A stretch of DNA of 64,000 nt from Pseudohalocynthiibacter aestuariivivens (GCF_011040495.1 NZ_CP049041.1:1-64000); one strand, 5' to 3'. Positions 35,076-45,110 are shown, numbered from the stretch's first letter. Numbers and translations: made by a program. Notes: a model not told the origin generated them from the letters alone.

Positions 35076-35962
35076 GTCAGCCCCCTCGTCAGCCGCTCCA
35101 GCCCGAAATACCGGCTGTAGATCATGATGATCCCACCCAGGATCAGCGCGAGCGCGATCGCCAGCGTCGATCCCATGGGCCAGTTCAGCTGTGTCATGAT
35201 GGATTCGAAAATCAGGTTCCCGAACAAGAAGTCGTCAGGTCCGCCCAGGATGATCGGCGTCACATAGGAACCCGCCGATAGGACAAAAACCAGCAGCGCG
35301 CCCGTGGCCACACCGGGCATCGACAGCGGCAGGGTGACGCTGAGAAAGGCGCCGATTGGTGTGGCGCCCAGCGTGCGCGCCACTGCAACCAGGCTGCGGT
35401 CGCTGGATTCGATGGAAACAAAGATGTTAAGGATGGCGAACGGCATCAGGAAATGGACCAGCCCCATGATCACCGCGCCTTCGGTGTAGAGCATTTCAAG
35501 AGGGGCATCGATCAGCCCGATCCACATCAGGAACGTGTTCACCGCACCATGGGCGCCCAGCACATGAATCCAGGACATTGTCCTGATGACGAAGCTGATC
35601 CAGAACGGCAGCAGCAACAGCAGCATCAAAAGCCACCGGTGCCTGGAGCGTGTCGTTGCGATCACGTAGGCGGGCACATAACCAACAACCACGCAGACCA
35701 CTGTGGTGATCAGCGCAACACGCGCGGTCTTCCAGACGGCGTAATGATAGTACGGATCCGTAAAGAAGGCGCTCCAGTTCCGCAGGCCCAGGTCCGGCGC
35801 ATCTACCCCGATGTCGACGTATAGGAACAGCGTGTATGCACCCATGATCGTCATGGGCAATATCATGAAACAAAACAATATTATCACGGAAGGTGACAGC
35901 AGAAGCCACGGCTTCGCAGCGTCGAGACCACCTGATTTGCCGGAATTCTCCGCAAGACTCAT
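35072..35962 (-). CDS. PotB-type ABC permease
   Basis: This is the first gene of the pot-type operon, a 296-aa membrane protein with six segments. The EAA loop SLVAVARTLGATPIGAFLSV is present. It diverges from the M20 gene across a 252-bp AT-rich region that should contain both promoters. Confidence 0.92.
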   Translation of the reverse strand: MSLAENSGKSGGLDAAKPWLLLSPSVIILFCFMILPMTIMGAYTLFLYVDIGVDAPDLGLRNWSAFFTDPYYHYAVWKTARVALITTVVCVVVGYVPAYVIATTRSRHRWLLMLLLLLPFWISFVIRTMSWIHVLGAHGAVNTFLMWIGLIDAPLEMLYTEGAVIMGLVHFLMPFAILNIFVSIESSDRSLVAVARTLGATPIGAFLSVTLPLSMPGVATGALLVFVLSAGSYVTPIILGGPDDFLFGNLIFESIMTQLNWPMGSTLAIALALILGGIIMIYSRYFGLERLTRGLT

Positions 35963-36214
35963 GACATATCACCTTTTTGTCTCTCGTCTCATATATTACC
36001 GATCATTTTTTTCATCCTGTCAACCGGATGAATCTACAAAATGCGAGTTTTCTTATTTTATAATAGCTTATCGTGGTATAACTCAGAAATATCCCATCCG
36101 GCGCCACCTATTGCTTTTCAAAAACTGATATGTCACAAAATATGGCATTGCATACTTGTTCATCGCCTTGCGTGGATGCGTGATGGCGATTGCGGAGTTG
36201 AAAGGCAGGATATC
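35963..36214. promoter_or_regulatory. AT-rich divergent promoter region
   Basis: This 252-bp spacer separates the pot-type operon from the M20 gene. It is much richer in A+T than its surroundings. No specific operator could be recognised. The double GntR regulator or the cupin regulator are possible users. Confidence 0.45.
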
Positions 36215-37471
36215 ATGACACCATTGCGCCAGCAGGTTCTCGACTGGATCAAAGAGGACGAACAGAAGTTGATCGGCTTTTATCAGGATATGGTGAAGGC
36301 CAAGTCGCCGAACCCGCCGGGCGACACCCGGGAGGTGATGCGCCTGGTCTCCGACTTTCTGGATGAGGAAGGGCTCGCTTTCGACGAGATAACAGCCAAG
36401 GAACATCTGCCCAACCTCGTGGCCACATTCGATGGGGGCACGGACGGCAAGCACCTTGTTCTCAATGGCCATGTCGATGTTTTCCCCGTCGGAAACGAAC
36501 AAGCATGGGATCGTGATCCCTGGAGCGGCGATATCGAGGACGGGGTCATCCACGGGCGCGGCGCAGCCGACATGAAGGGGGGAACGACGGCAGCGATTTT
36601 CACCTACCGCTACCTGCACCGCTTGCGTGACAAGCTGGCTGGCAAGCTGTCGCTGATGGTCGTTTCGGACGAAGAGACAAGCGGACGCTGGGGAACAGGA
36701 TATGTTCTCGAAAAACTGGGGGACGAAGCATTGGGCGATTGCCTGCTTTCGGGCGAGCCGGTCGGGGTCAAGACGATCCGATTTGGTGAAAAGGGCATTC
36801 TGCAATTCACGGTAGAGGTCCGCACGCGCGGTGCGCATGGCCCCTATGCGCACCTCAGCCCGAGCGCGATCAACATCATGTCCGACATCATGACCGAGTT
36901 GAAGGCCGTGACCCGGGTCGAGCAGAATCTGCCGCCCGAGATTGCGACCAGGCTGGCGGACAGCAAGACGCAGACCGTCATCGACGAAACCATGGGCGAG
37001 GGAACCAACGAGGCAATCACCGCCGTCGTGCTGAACATCGGAACCATCAAGGGTGGTTCCAAGGTCAACATGGTGCCCTCCGATTGTACCATAGAGGTCG
37101 ATATTCGCGTGCCCTGGGGGGTCGAACGCGATGATATCCTCAAGATGGTGCATGATATCGTCGGCGCCCATCCCGAAGCCACGATCAGGGACATCGTCGG
37201 GGGGCCGGCGCTCTACTCGGATCCCGAGCACGAGATGGCGGAACTTCTGTCGGCCAATGTCACGGCGCTGGGTTACGATGAACCGGTGCGCATTCCGATG
37301 GTCGCGGCCTCCGATTGCCGGTTCTGGCGCGAACGCGGCGTGCCCGCGCTTGTCTACGGAACTTCGCCACGCAACGTCAGCGCCCCCAACGAATCGGCCG
37401 TCATCGAGGATTTCCTGCATGTCGTCCGGGTGCACGCCCTGAGCGCGTTAGATTATCTCAACCCTGAATGA
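36215..37471 (+). CDS. M20-family amidohydrolase/deacylase (ArgE/DapE type)
   Basis: This is a co-catalytic zinc hydrolase of 418 aa. The metal ligands lie in NGHVDVFP, GRGAADMKGG (Asp) and SDEETSG (catalytic Glu pair), with further ligands toward the C-terminus. ATG 36215 follows GGCAGGA; the longer frame has no similarity upstream. The family removes N-acyl or N-carbamoyl groups from amino acids. It heads a plus-strand pair with the molybdenum hydroxylase large subunit, so it may act on a ring-opened product. The substrate is unknown. Confidence 0.88.
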   Translation: MTPLRQQVLDWIKEDEQKLIGFYQDMVKAKSPNPPGDTREVMRLVSDFLDEEGLAFDEITAKEHLPNLVATFDGGTDGKHLVLNGHVDVFPVGNEQAWDRDPWSGDIEDGVIHGRGAADMKGGTTAAIFTYRYLHRLRDKLAGKLSLMVVSDEETSGRWGTGYVLEKLGDEALGDCLLSGEPVGVKTIRFGEKGILQFTVEVRTRGAHGPYAHLSPSAINIMSDIMTELKAVTRVEQNLPPEIATRLADSKTQTVIDETMGEGTNEAITAVVLNIGTIKGGSKVNMVPSDCTIEVDIRVPWGVERDDILKMVHDIVGAHPEATIRDIVGGPALYSDPEHEMAELLSANVTALGYDEPVRIPMVAASDCRFWRERGVPALVYGTSPRNVSAPNESAVIEDFLHVVRVHALSALDYLNPE

Positions 37472-37549
37472 ACGCGACTGCAGATCAACCTGCCTGCGCG
37501 CCGGAGGAGTGGCCCTCTGACGGAGCGTGGGCACCTAAACCCGTGATAG

Positions 37550-39991
37550 ATGGAGCCGTCATTCGAGATGAGAAAAGACCCGTTCGACGTTCGCACAATG
37601 AGCACCGGTTCGCAGGACGGGTCGGACGCTTGCGGCGACTCTGTCAGGCGGACCGAGGATATCCGCTTCCTGACCGGGAACGGTGCGTATGTAGATGATC
37701 TGAACACGCCGGGGGCATTTCACCTCGTTTTCGTGCGGTCCCCCCATGCGCACGCCCTTATCGCGCATATTGACACGGCGGCCGCAGCGCTTTCCCCGGG
37801 GATTCAGGCGGTCTTTACCGGCCAGGATCTGCGGGATGCGGGCGTGGGCAGCATTCCCTGTGCATGGCAAATCAGGGACCGGATGGGTAACCCGATGGCC
37901 GAACCGCCCCGGTACCCCTTGGCTGTCGGCAAGGTCCGGTTCGTCGGTGAAGCCGTCGCCGTCGTGGTGGGTGACAGCGCCAACGCGACCAGGGCCGCGG
38001 CTGAACTCGTCAGCATCGACTATCATGAATTGCCGGCGGTGACCTCGCCTGTGCAAGCCTGCCGCCCGGATGCCCCACTGGTGTGGGACGCGGTGGATCA
38101 GAACATCTGTTGTGACTGGGAAATCGGCGACCGCGCCTTGACCGATGCGGCATTCGGAAACGCAGCGCATGTGGTCGACATCGAGATCACCAACAACCGC
38201 CTGATACCCAATGCGCTCGAACCGCGCGCGGCGGCGGCGCTGTATGACCCCGCCAGCGGCGATCATACCCTCTACACTACCAGCCAGAACCCCCATCTCG
38301 TCCGCTCGGCGCTGAGCACGGTGCTGTCGATTCCCGAAACGCACCTGCGGGTGATTTCACCGGATGTCGGCGGGGGCTTCGGCTCCAAGGCGCCTATCTA
38401 TCCCGAGGAAACGGTCGCGACCTGGGTGGCCGGACGGCTAAGGGCGTCGGTGCGGTGGTGCGCCGACAGGTCCGAGGCGTTTCTCTCGGACGTGCACGGC
38501 CGTGATCACCATTCGACAGCCGAGATGGCGCTCGCCGTGGATGGTCGGTTCCTGGGGCTGCGGGTCAGAACCCATGCCAACGTCGGTGCCTATCTGACAT
38601 CGGGCGGTACGGTCATTCCCAGCTACTACTACGCTCAGCTCCTGGCCGGCCCTTACGCGACACCGGCGATCTACTGTAATGTCCTGCTTTGCTTTACCAA
38701 TACCAACAGCGTCGACGCCTATCGCGGGGCTGGCCGACCAGAGGCGACCTATCTGCTGGAACGGCTGATAGACAAGGCCGCTGCCGAAACCGGCATCGAC
38801 CGGGTCGAATTGCGGCGGCGCAATCTGATCCGCAAAAATCAATATCCCTACAAGACGCCCTTAGGGCTGGAGTACGACTCTGGCGATCATGTTGGTACGC
38901 TGGACATCGCGCTAAGGGCCTCCGAATGGAACGATTTCGATCAACGCAGGGCCGCCTCCGAAGCGCGGGGCAGGTTGCGCGGGATCGGCATGTCCACCTA
39001 CTTGGAGGTCGCAGGCGGCACGCCTTCGCGGATGGCGGGGAAAATGGGGGCGCGCGGCGGGCGCTCGGAATCCGCCCAGATCAGGGTTCATCCCAGCGGC
39101 AGCGTCAGCGTGTTCAGCGGCGTCCATAGCCACGGACAAGGCCACGAGACCACCTTTGCGCAACTGGTGTCCGAACGGCTGGGCATTCCGATCGAGGATG
39201 TCCGTATCATCCAGGGCGATACCGACAGGGGCCCCTTTGGCCGCGGCACGATCGCGTCGCGTTCTCTGGTGATCGGTGGCTCGGCCATTGTCCAAGGAGT
39301 GGGCCGGATCATTGTCAAGGCGACCAGGATCGCGGCGCACCTGCTGGAGGCCGAATACACAGACGTGCATTTCGAGAACGGCATGTTCAAGGTTGCAGGC
39401 AAGAACCGCACGCTCAGTTTCGGCGACATCGCCAGGGCCGCTTATGCCGCGCATGATTTTCCGGTCGATCAGTTGGAGCCGGGCCTGGAGGAAACCGTGT
39501 TCTACGATCCTCCGAACTGGAGCTTTCCCGGCGGCTGCCACATCTGCGAATTGGAGATTGATCCCGAGACGGGCAAGGTCGAGATCCTGCAGGTGGTCGC
39601 CGTCGACGATCTAGGCCGCATCATCAATCCGATGATCGTGCACGGGCAGCTGCACGGCGGCCTGGCACAGGGAATCGGCCAGGCCTTGTTCGAAGGCTGT
39701 GTTTACGACGAGACCGGCCAGCTGCTGAGCGGCACGTTCATGGATTACCGGATGCCCCGGGCCGCCGATTTTCCCGGGTTCACGGTGCTCACCCATGGCA
39801 CCGACTGCGCCACCAATCCGCTCAAGGCCAAGGGGTGCGGCGAGGTCGGATCGGTCGGCGTGCCCCCTGCCGTGATCAACGCGTTGCTGGACGCGCTACG
39901 CGGGCTGGGTGTCCGAGACATCGCGATGCCGGCGACGCCGTTTGCCATCTGGCAAGCCATACAGCGGGCCGGTGATAGGACGCCCCGATAG
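37550..39991 (+). CDS. Molybdenum hydroxylase large subunit (CoxL/XDH type), copy 1
   Basis: This large subunit of a xanthine dehydrogenase-family enzyme binds the molybdopterin cytosine dinucleotide cofactor. The segments DVGGGFGSK, AYRGAGRPEA, GVHSHGQGHETTFAQ and KGCGEVGSVGVPPAVINA are present. AYRGAGR is the form II active-site loop, so this is not a true CO dehydrogenase, which carries AYXCSFR. The catalytic Glu is in KGCGEVGS. The 813-aa length is normal. ATG 37568 is an alternative start. It reads convergently with the M24 gene; CoxM and CoxS lie beyond on the other strand. It should hydroxylate an N-heterocycle or aldehyde. Confidence 0.93.
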   Translation: MEPSFEMRKDPFDVRTMSTGSQDGSDACGDSVRRTEDIRFLTGNGAYVDDLNTPGAFHLVFVRSPHAHALIAHIDTAAAALSPGIQAVFTGQDLRDAGVGSIPCAWQIRDRMGNPMAEPPRYPLAVGKVRFVGEAVAVVVGDSANATRAAAELVSIDYHELPAVTSPVQACRPDAPLVWDAVDQNICCDWEIGDRALTDAAFGNAAHVVDIEITNNRLIPNALEPRAAAALYDPASGDHTLYTTSQNPHLVRSALSTVLSIPETHLRVISPDVGGGFGSKAPIYPEETVATWVAGRLRASVRWCADRSEAFLSDVHGRDHHSTAEMALAVDGRFLGLRVRTHANVGAYLTSGGTVIPSYYYAQLLAGPYATPAIYCNVLLCFTNTNSVDAYRGAGRPEATYLLERLIDKAAAETGIDRVELRRRNLIRKNQYPYKTPLGLEYDSGDHVGTLDIALRASEWNDFDQRRAASEARGRLRGIGMSTYLEVAGGTPSRMAGKMGARGGRSESAQIRVHPSGSVSVFSGVHSHGQGHETTFAQLVSERLGIPIEDVRIIQGDTDRGPFGRGTIASRSLVIGGSAIVQGVGRIIVKATRIAAHLLEAEYTDVHFENGMFKVAGKNRTLSFGDIARAAYAAHDFPVDQLEPGLEETVFYDPPNWSFPGGCHICELEIDPETGKVEILQVVAVDDLGRIINPMIVHGQLHGGLAQGIGQALFEGCVYDETGQLLSGTFMDYRMPRAADFPGFTVLTHGTDCATNPLKAKGCGEVGSVGVPPAVINALLDALRGLGVRDIAMPATPFAIWQAIQRAGDRTPR

Positions 39992-40031
39992 GCCCCGGGA
40001 CGGCGTTCGCGGAGCACCTCGGAAAACAGCC

Positions 40032-41204
40032 TCACTTGACAAGGAGTTCCGGCTTCAGGTCGGTGAGGCGCTCGATCCCGGTTTCGGTGATGATCAGCGG
40101 CATGCTGCAGCAGACACAGCCGATCCCCTCTACATAGATCGCTGGCACCAAGTGAAAGCACATTCCGGATTCCAGAACCCGCTGGTCCTCCGGCATGATC
40201 TGCATGACGGCGGGTTCGCCCCAGCCGGGTGCGATGGCCACGCCCAGCCCATAGGCCGCCCGCACGACGAAATTCTCGCCATATCCTTGCTTTTCGATCG
40301 CGCGGCGCACGATGGTGTCGGCCTCGTGCGATGTCATCCCGGCACGGATCCCGTCCAGCCCGGCGTGCAGCCCCGCCTCGGATGCCGCCTGCATGCGCAG
40401 GATCTCATCAGAGGGCTGGCCGAGAGAAAACACCCTGAAAATCGGCACATGATAGGCCTTGTATGCGCCCGCCAGTTCGGCATTCACGATTTCGCCCCGA
40501 CCGATCCTCGCGCCGATCCACGAGGCATGGGCGCAATAGCTGCGCGACCCCGCCGACACGAAAGGCAGCATGCCCATCCGGTCCCCGCCCTCGCGAATGG
40601 CCCGCGACAGCATTGCGGCCGCGAGATCCGAATCCGCCACGCCCTCTTGCAGGGCCTCGTACCCGGCCTCGACCGCCCGGCTGGCGATCCCGCCGGCCTT
40701 GCGCATATGGTCGAGCTCACGGGGGCTCTTCACCCGTCTTTCGTGTTCGATCAGGCCGGTGATATCGTGAAAAGCCGCATCGGGGATCAGCGCCGTCAGC
40801 TGTTCATATTGTGCGATGGTAAAGAAGAGCGCTGCCTTTTCGATGCCCAGCCGCGCCCGGTCCAGCCCCATGTCCCGCAGGCTGTGCGCCAGAACCGCAA
40901 TCGTGTCCTCCGAGTCGGCAACGCCGATCCCCCGTTTCGCCCACATATGCGGTGCCAGCGCCCTGACATTGCTCATTTCCGTCTTGCGCGTGATCCATAG
41001 CGGATCGCCCTTTAGCGGCAACACCAGAAACATGAGCGAATGCGCACAGCCGGTGATGAACCCGGTCAGATAGTAATAATTCTGCGGCACGCAGATCAGC
41101 AGCACATCGAGGCCGCGGTCACGCATGCGCGTTCTGATTTTTTCAACGCGCGCCTGGTACTCGGTGTCCGGGAACGGCAGCGCCTCATGCGTTTCGGTTT
41201 TCAT
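40032..41204 (-). CDS. M24-fold amidohydrolase lacking metal ligands (creatinase/ectoine hydrolase-like)
   Basis: This 390-aa protein has the creatinase N-terminal domain and a pita-bread C-terminal domain. In metallopeptidases of this fold, five ligands (two Asp, His, two Glu) bind two metals. Here the corresponding positions read Glu in VNAELAG, Pro in YHVPIFR, Tyr in AYGLGV, Val in FHLVPAIY and a Cys/Ser in CCSMPL. All are replaced. Creatinase shows that the fold can cleave C-N bonds without metal. It is encoded upstream-adjacent to no peptidase, but beside Mo-hydroxylase and M20 genes, so it likely opens or hydrolyses a small cyclic or guanidino compound. Confidence 0.82.
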   Translation of the reverse strand: MKTETHEALPFPDTEYQARVEKIRTRMRDRGLDVLLICVPQNYYYLTGFITGCAHSLMFLVLPLKGDPLWITRKTEMSNVRALAPHMWAKRGIGVADSEDTIAVLAHSLRDMGLDRARLGIEKAALFFTIAQYEQLTALIPDAAFHDITGLIEHERRVKSPRELDHMRKAGGIASRAVEAGYEALQEGVADSDLAAAMLSRAIREGGDRMGMLPFVSAGSRSYCAHASWIGARIGRGEIVNAELAGAYKAYHVPIFRVFSLGQPSDEILRMQAASEAGLHAGLDGIRAGMTSHEADTIVRRAIEKQGYGENFVVRAAYGLGVAIAPGWGEPAVMQIMPEDQRVLESGMCFHLVPAIYVEGIGCVCCSMPLIITETGIERLTDLKPELLVK

Positions 41205-41260
41205 TTTCCCTCCAGACGATCCCTGGGTTTGTCAGAATGGCGCCCAGCCACCTGTGGGCG

Positions 41261-42049
41261 CTAACCTGCGGCTGCGACGGCCTGCCGTGCGAGCACGCCG
41301 GTCAGATGCGCGCGGTACTCCGCCGATCCGTGCAGGTCCGAAATCATGTCATCGGCTGGTGCAGTCACGTCCTTCAACACGTCCGCATGAAACCGCTGCG
41401 TCAGCGCCGCTTCCGCATCGGTCCAGCGGAACACACCGTCATCCGACGCGCCCGTGACGGCCACCCGGACGCTGTCCGCGTATTGCGCGACGAAAACCCC
41501 GACCAGCGCGAACCGCGAGGCGGGTTGCGAAAACTTCTGATAGTTTGCGCGCTCCGGCACGGGAAAGCGGACCTCGGTGATGATTTCGCCGTCATCCAGC
41601 GCGGTGGTGAACATGCCCTCGAAATAATCGTCTGCCGCGATTTTCCGCCGGTCGGTCACGATGGTCGCGCCGCTCGCCAGCGCGGCGGATGGATAGCAGG
41701 CGCTGGGATCGTTGTTGGCAAGGCTGCCGCCGATCGTTCCCCGGTTGCGCACGGCGGGATCGCCGATCTGTCCGGCCAAGTCGGCCAGCGCAGGATAGGG
41801 CGCAGCCGCATCTGCGGCAACCGTGGCATGTGCTGTGGCGCCGCCGATGCAGACCGTCCCGCCAGCGGACCGGACAAAGCGCAACTCTGCGACGCCTCCG
41901 AGCGACACCAGCTTTGACGGCATCGCCAGTCGCTGTTTCAGCGTCGGGATCAGGGTCTGCCCGCCACCCAGCACCTGGGCGTCTTCCTGTTTCAGAGCAG
42001 CAACCGCCTCTGCGACGGTCTGCGGGCGTTCGAACTCAAAATCGTACAT
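41261..42049 (-). CDS. Molybdenum hydroxylase FAD subunit (CoxM type)
   Basis: This FAD-binding middle subunit has 262 aa. The FAD motifs are VLGGGQTLIPTLKQRLA and TIGGSLANNDPSACYP. It passes electrons from the iron-sulfur subunit to the final acceptor. It follows the CoxS-type gene by 27 bp. Only one such subunit is present for two large subunits in the window. Confidence 0.94.
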   Translation of the reverse strand: MYDFEFERPQTVAEAVAALKQEDAQVLGGGQTLIPTLKQRLAMPSKLVSLGGVAELRFVRSAGGTVCIGGATAHATVAADAAAPYPALADLAGQIGDPAVRNRGTIGGSLANNDPSACYPSAALASGATIVTDRRKIAADDYFEGMFTTALDDGEIITEVRFPVPERANYQKFSQPASRFALVGVFVAQYADSVRVAVTGASDDGVFRWTDAEAALTQRFHADVLKDVTAPADDMISDLHGSAEYRAHLTGVLARQAVAAAG

Positions 42050-42076
42050 TGCAAACCTCTTGAGAAATCAGGGCGG

Positions 42077-42562
42077 TCATTCGACCTCCATCGGCGCGAC
42101 CTCTTGCCCGGAGGCGGCCAGAATCGCACGTATGATGTTGTGATACCCCGTGCAGCGGCAAAGGTTGCCTTCGAGGTATTGGCGTATCTCGGCCTCGCTA
42201 GGCTTGGGGTTGTCCCGCAGCAACGCTGCGGCGCTCATGACCATGCCGGGGGTGCAATAGCCGCATTGCAGCCCGTGATGATCCTGAAACGCCTGCTGGA
42301 TCGTGTTGAGCGTTCCATCCTCGGCTGCCTGGCCTTCAATGGTGATCACATCGGCGTTCATGGCTTCTAGCGCAAACATGGTGCAGGATTTCACGGCCTT
42401 TCCGTCCATATGCACCACGCAGGCGCCGCATTGGCTGGTGTCGCAGCCCACATGCGTACCGGTCAGCCCCAGATCCTCGCGCAGAAATTCGACCAACAGC
42501 TGGCGTCCCTCGACTTCGCCCGATACCGGTTTGCCGTTCACGGTCATCTCTACCTTATTCAT
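42077..42562 (-). CDS. Molybdenum hydroxylase iron-sulfur subunit (CoxS type)
   Basis: This small subunit carries two [2Fe-2S] clusters. The plant-type cluster is in GCDTSQCGACVVH with a later KSC. The second cluster is in CGYCTPGM and GNLCRCTGYHNI. ATG 42562 (MNKVEMTVNG) gives 161 aa, the normal size; the longer frame adds 11 unrelated residues. It is the first gene of the CoxS-CoxM pair, followed by the M24 gene after about 57 bp. Confidence 0.95.
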   Translation of the reverse strand: MNKVEMTVNGKPVSGEVEGRQLLVEFLREDLGLTGTHVGCDTSQCGACVVHMDGKAVKSCTMFALEAMNADVITIEGQAAEDGTLNTIQQAFQDHHGLQCGYCTPGMVMSAAALLRDNPKPSEAEIRQYLEGNLCRCTGYHNIIRAILAASGQEVAPMEVE

Positions 42563-42591
42563 GTGCGCCTCTCTTCTGCTGTCATGTGCCG

Positions 42592-43185
42592 TCATCCGAA
42601 CTCGCGCGAGCGGATCACCCAGATAATCTGGGTCTCGGTATCGGCCAGGTTGCGGAACGAATGGGGTTGGCTGCTGTCGAATTGAAAGGCGTCACCGGTT
42701 TCAAGTTCATAATAATGTTCTCCGATCATCAACTCGAAACGCCCGGCCAGCACCATGCCGCATTTTTCGCCGATACGATGAAAAGGCTCCGGCCCCGAGT
42801 TACCCCCGGGGGCGAGCTTGAGCAGAAAGAACTCCAGCTCCGAATTCCGCTCGGGCGACAGTAGTTCCTTCGTCAGCCCGACCGCGTCGAAATCCAGCAC
42901 GGGCCGTTTGTGTCGGCGGGTCACGACATTCTGCTCGCCGGTGCGCGGCTCCGCATCGCTGAAAAAATCCGCGAGAGGAACGCCAAGCGCGATTCGCAGC
43001 CGATCGAGAACCTTGATGGAGGGCGATGTACGGCCCCTTTCGATGTGGCTCAGCATGGCGACCGAAACCTGGCTCTGCTTCGACAGCGCGCTCAGCGTCA
43101 GGCCTTTGCCGGTTCTCAGGGCGCGTATGCGGTCACCTATGCCGCGCAAGGTCTCTGCGTTGAGGTCGTCCTGTGTCTGTTTCAT
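42592..43185 (-). CDS. XRE-family regulator with cupin domain
   Basis: An N-terminal helix-turn-helix (residues about 12-67, LSALSKQSQVSVAMLSHIERG) is joined to a C-terminal cupin sensor (about 110-190). This class regulates small-molecule catabolism, as PuuR does for putrescine. The gene lies 29 bp upstream of the CoxS start on the same strand. It faces the dppA-type gene across a 303-bp region. It could control both the coxSM-M24 operon and the divergent transporter. Confidence 0.9.
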   Translation of the reverse strand: MKQTQDDLNAETLRGIGDRIRALRTGKGLTLSALSKQSQVSVAMLSHIERGRTSPSIKVLDRLRIALGVPLADFFSDAEPRTGEQNVVTRRHKRPVLDFDAVGLTKELLSPERNSELEFFLLKLAPGGNSGPEPFHRIGEKCGMVLAGRFELMIGEHYYELETGDAFQFDSSQPHSFRNLADTETQIIWVIRSREFG

Positions 43186-43488
43186 GGGTCGCCGTATGAA
43201 TCGTGAAAATGATGCCGTGTAACGCCTGAAGTCCTACCGTTATCACAAGACGATACAAGTTTTTTCGATAATTACACAACATTTTTCTTGAAAAATATCA
43301 TCATATGAGAAAACAATACTACCCGAGAGGGGTTGAGAGAGCCAATCTCGCTGAAGGAAGGGTGTAAAATATCTTTAAAACAATGGTTTGAGATCTTATT
43401 GACCCTGCTTGTGAGAATCGCTGTGTGGCTTGTGATGTTCACTAATAATGAAAACTCTCGCTGATATGAAAAACCTCAGGAGGTTGAA
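43186..43488. promoter_or_regulatory. AT-rich divergent promoter region
   Basis: A 303-bp noncoding stretch rich in A+T lies between the cupin regulator and the dppA-type gene. It ends in a strong ribosome site, CAGGAGGTTGAA, before ATG 43489. No gene or repeat was recognised. Confidence 0.55.
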
Positions 43489-45102
43489 ATGTTCACTATG
43501 AGAAGAAGAGCCCTCTGCAAGGCGGTGGTTGCCAGCCTTGCGAGTGCGGCCATGCTTGCCCTGCCGGTATCGGCAGAGCCCAAGCGCGGCGGAACCGTCG
43601 TCATCACATCGACACCAGAGCCGCCGATCCTCACCAATGCGCTGAGCTCGGCGCCGGTCACCAACGAGGTCGCGACCAAGATCTTCGACGGGCTGCTGGA
43701 ATACGACATGGACCTCAATCCGCTGCCGTCCCTGGCGACCTCCTGGGAAGTCAGCGACGACGGCAAGACCGTGACGTTCAACCTGCGCGATGACGTGACT
43801 TGGCATGACGGTGAGCCGTTCACATCTGCCGATGTCCAGTTCTCGCTGATGGAGGTGGTCAAATCCCACCATCCGCGCGGCAACAGCAACCTCGGCCCAC
43901 TCGAATCCATCGACACGCCGGACGATCATACCGCCGTGTTCCACCTCGAACATCCCTATGTGCCGCTGATGCGCGCGCTCTCCAGCCTGGAGGCTCCGAT
44001 CATCCCGCGCCACATCTACGAGGGGACCGATTTTCGCAACAACCCGGCTGTCAACGACCCGATCGGGACGGGCCCCTTCAAGTTCGTGGAATGGGAAAAA
44101 GGCAACTACATCCGGCTGGAGCGCAACGACGATTACTGGCGCGACGGCATGCCGTATCTCGACGGGATCATCTTTCGCTTCATTGCCGATGCCGCAACGC
44201 GCGCCGCCGGGATCGAAAGCGGTGAAATCGACATCGCCACGTTCGGCGCGATCAACCCGGTCGAGATGCGGCGCCTGGAAACCCTGCCTGATATCTCGAT
44301 CACGCCGGGTGGCTACGAAGGCATCACCCCTATGATGTTGCTCGAACTGAACAACAAGCGCGCGCCCTTCGACGACAAGCGCGTGCGCCAGGCCGTCGCC
44401 TATGCGATCGACCGCCAGTTCCTAACGGACCGGATCTGGTACGGTTTCGGCACGCCTGCCGTCGGCCCGATCTCTTCGGCGCTCGAAGGTAGCGGCGCGT
44501 TCACTGATGAGGGTGTGATCGACTTCACGGTCGAGGATCGTCTCGATATCGCCAGGAACCTTCTCGACGAGGCCGGGTATACGCCTGACGAAAACGGCGT
44601 TCGCATGCAGATCGTTCACGATGTCGGCCCCTTCGGCGAGGACTGGCGTCGCATGGGCGAATACATCAAGCAGGCGCTGTCCAAGGTCGGAATCCAGGTC
44701 GAACTGCGCAACCGTGACTATCCGACATTCGTGCGCAAGGTCCACAACGAGTACGATTTCGACATGACGTCGTCGTGGTACATCGGCATGGCCGACCCGA
44801 CCCTCGGCGTGCAGCGCAATACCTGGTCGGAAACAATCAACCCCAAGGTGCCCTACGGGAACGCATCGCGCTATGACAACCCCGAGACCGACGCCCTGTG
44901 GGAAGCGGCGCAGACCGAGGCCGACCCGGAAAAGCGCAACGAGATCTTCCATGATCTTCAGCGCCAGCTTGTCGAGGACAGCCCGCTGGTCTGGCTCATG
45001 GAGATGAACCTTGTCGCCGTGAACAACGACCGGGTGCACAACATGATCACGTCGCCCCTGGGTATCCGTGACGGGCTCTACGATATGTGGGTTTCCGAAT
45101 AA
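43489..45102 (+). CDS. DppA/OppA-type periplasmic binding protein
   Basis: This SBP_bac_5 protein of 537 aa has a Sec signal (RRRALCKAVVASLASAAM, cleavage near VSAEP). It contains the family block LATSWEVSDDGKTVTFNLR. AGGAGG lies 6 bases before ATG 43489. It heads a complete dppABCDF-type operon. The ligand is not a polypeptide for certain, as this class also binds opines, heme and other compounds. Confidence 0.93.
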   Translation: MFTMRRRALCKAVVASLASAAMLALPVSAEPKRGGTVVITSTPEPPILTNALSSAPVTNEVATKIFDGLLEYDMDLNPLPSLATSWEVSDDGKTVTFNLRDDVTWHDGEPFTSADVQFSLMEVVKSHHPRGNSNLGPLESIDTPDDHTAVFHLEHPYVPLMRALSSLEAPIIPRHIYEGTDFRNNPAVNDPIGTGPFKFVEWEKGNYIRLERNDDYWRDGMPYLDGIIFRFIADAATRAAGIESGEIDIATFGAINPVEMRRLETLPDISITPGGYEGITPMMLLELNNKRAPFDDKRVRQAVAYAIDRQFLTDRIWYGFGTPAVGPISSALEGSGAFTDEGVIDFTVEDRLDIARNLLDEAGYTPDENGVRMQIVHDVGPFGEDWRRMGEYIKQALSKVGIQVELRNRDYPTFVRKVHNEYDFDMTSSWYIGMADPTLGVQRNTWSETINPKVPYGNASRYDNPETDALWEAAQTEADPEKRNEIFHDLQRQLVEDSPLVWLMEMNLVAVNNDRVHNMITSPLGIRDGLYDMWVSE

Positions 45103-45110
45103 CCACCCTC

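Noticed and set aside
43186..43488. A small RNA or riboswitch ahead of the dppA-type gene
   Set aside because: The region is AT-rich without a convincing conserved secondary structure. Promoters and regulator sites explain it well enough.
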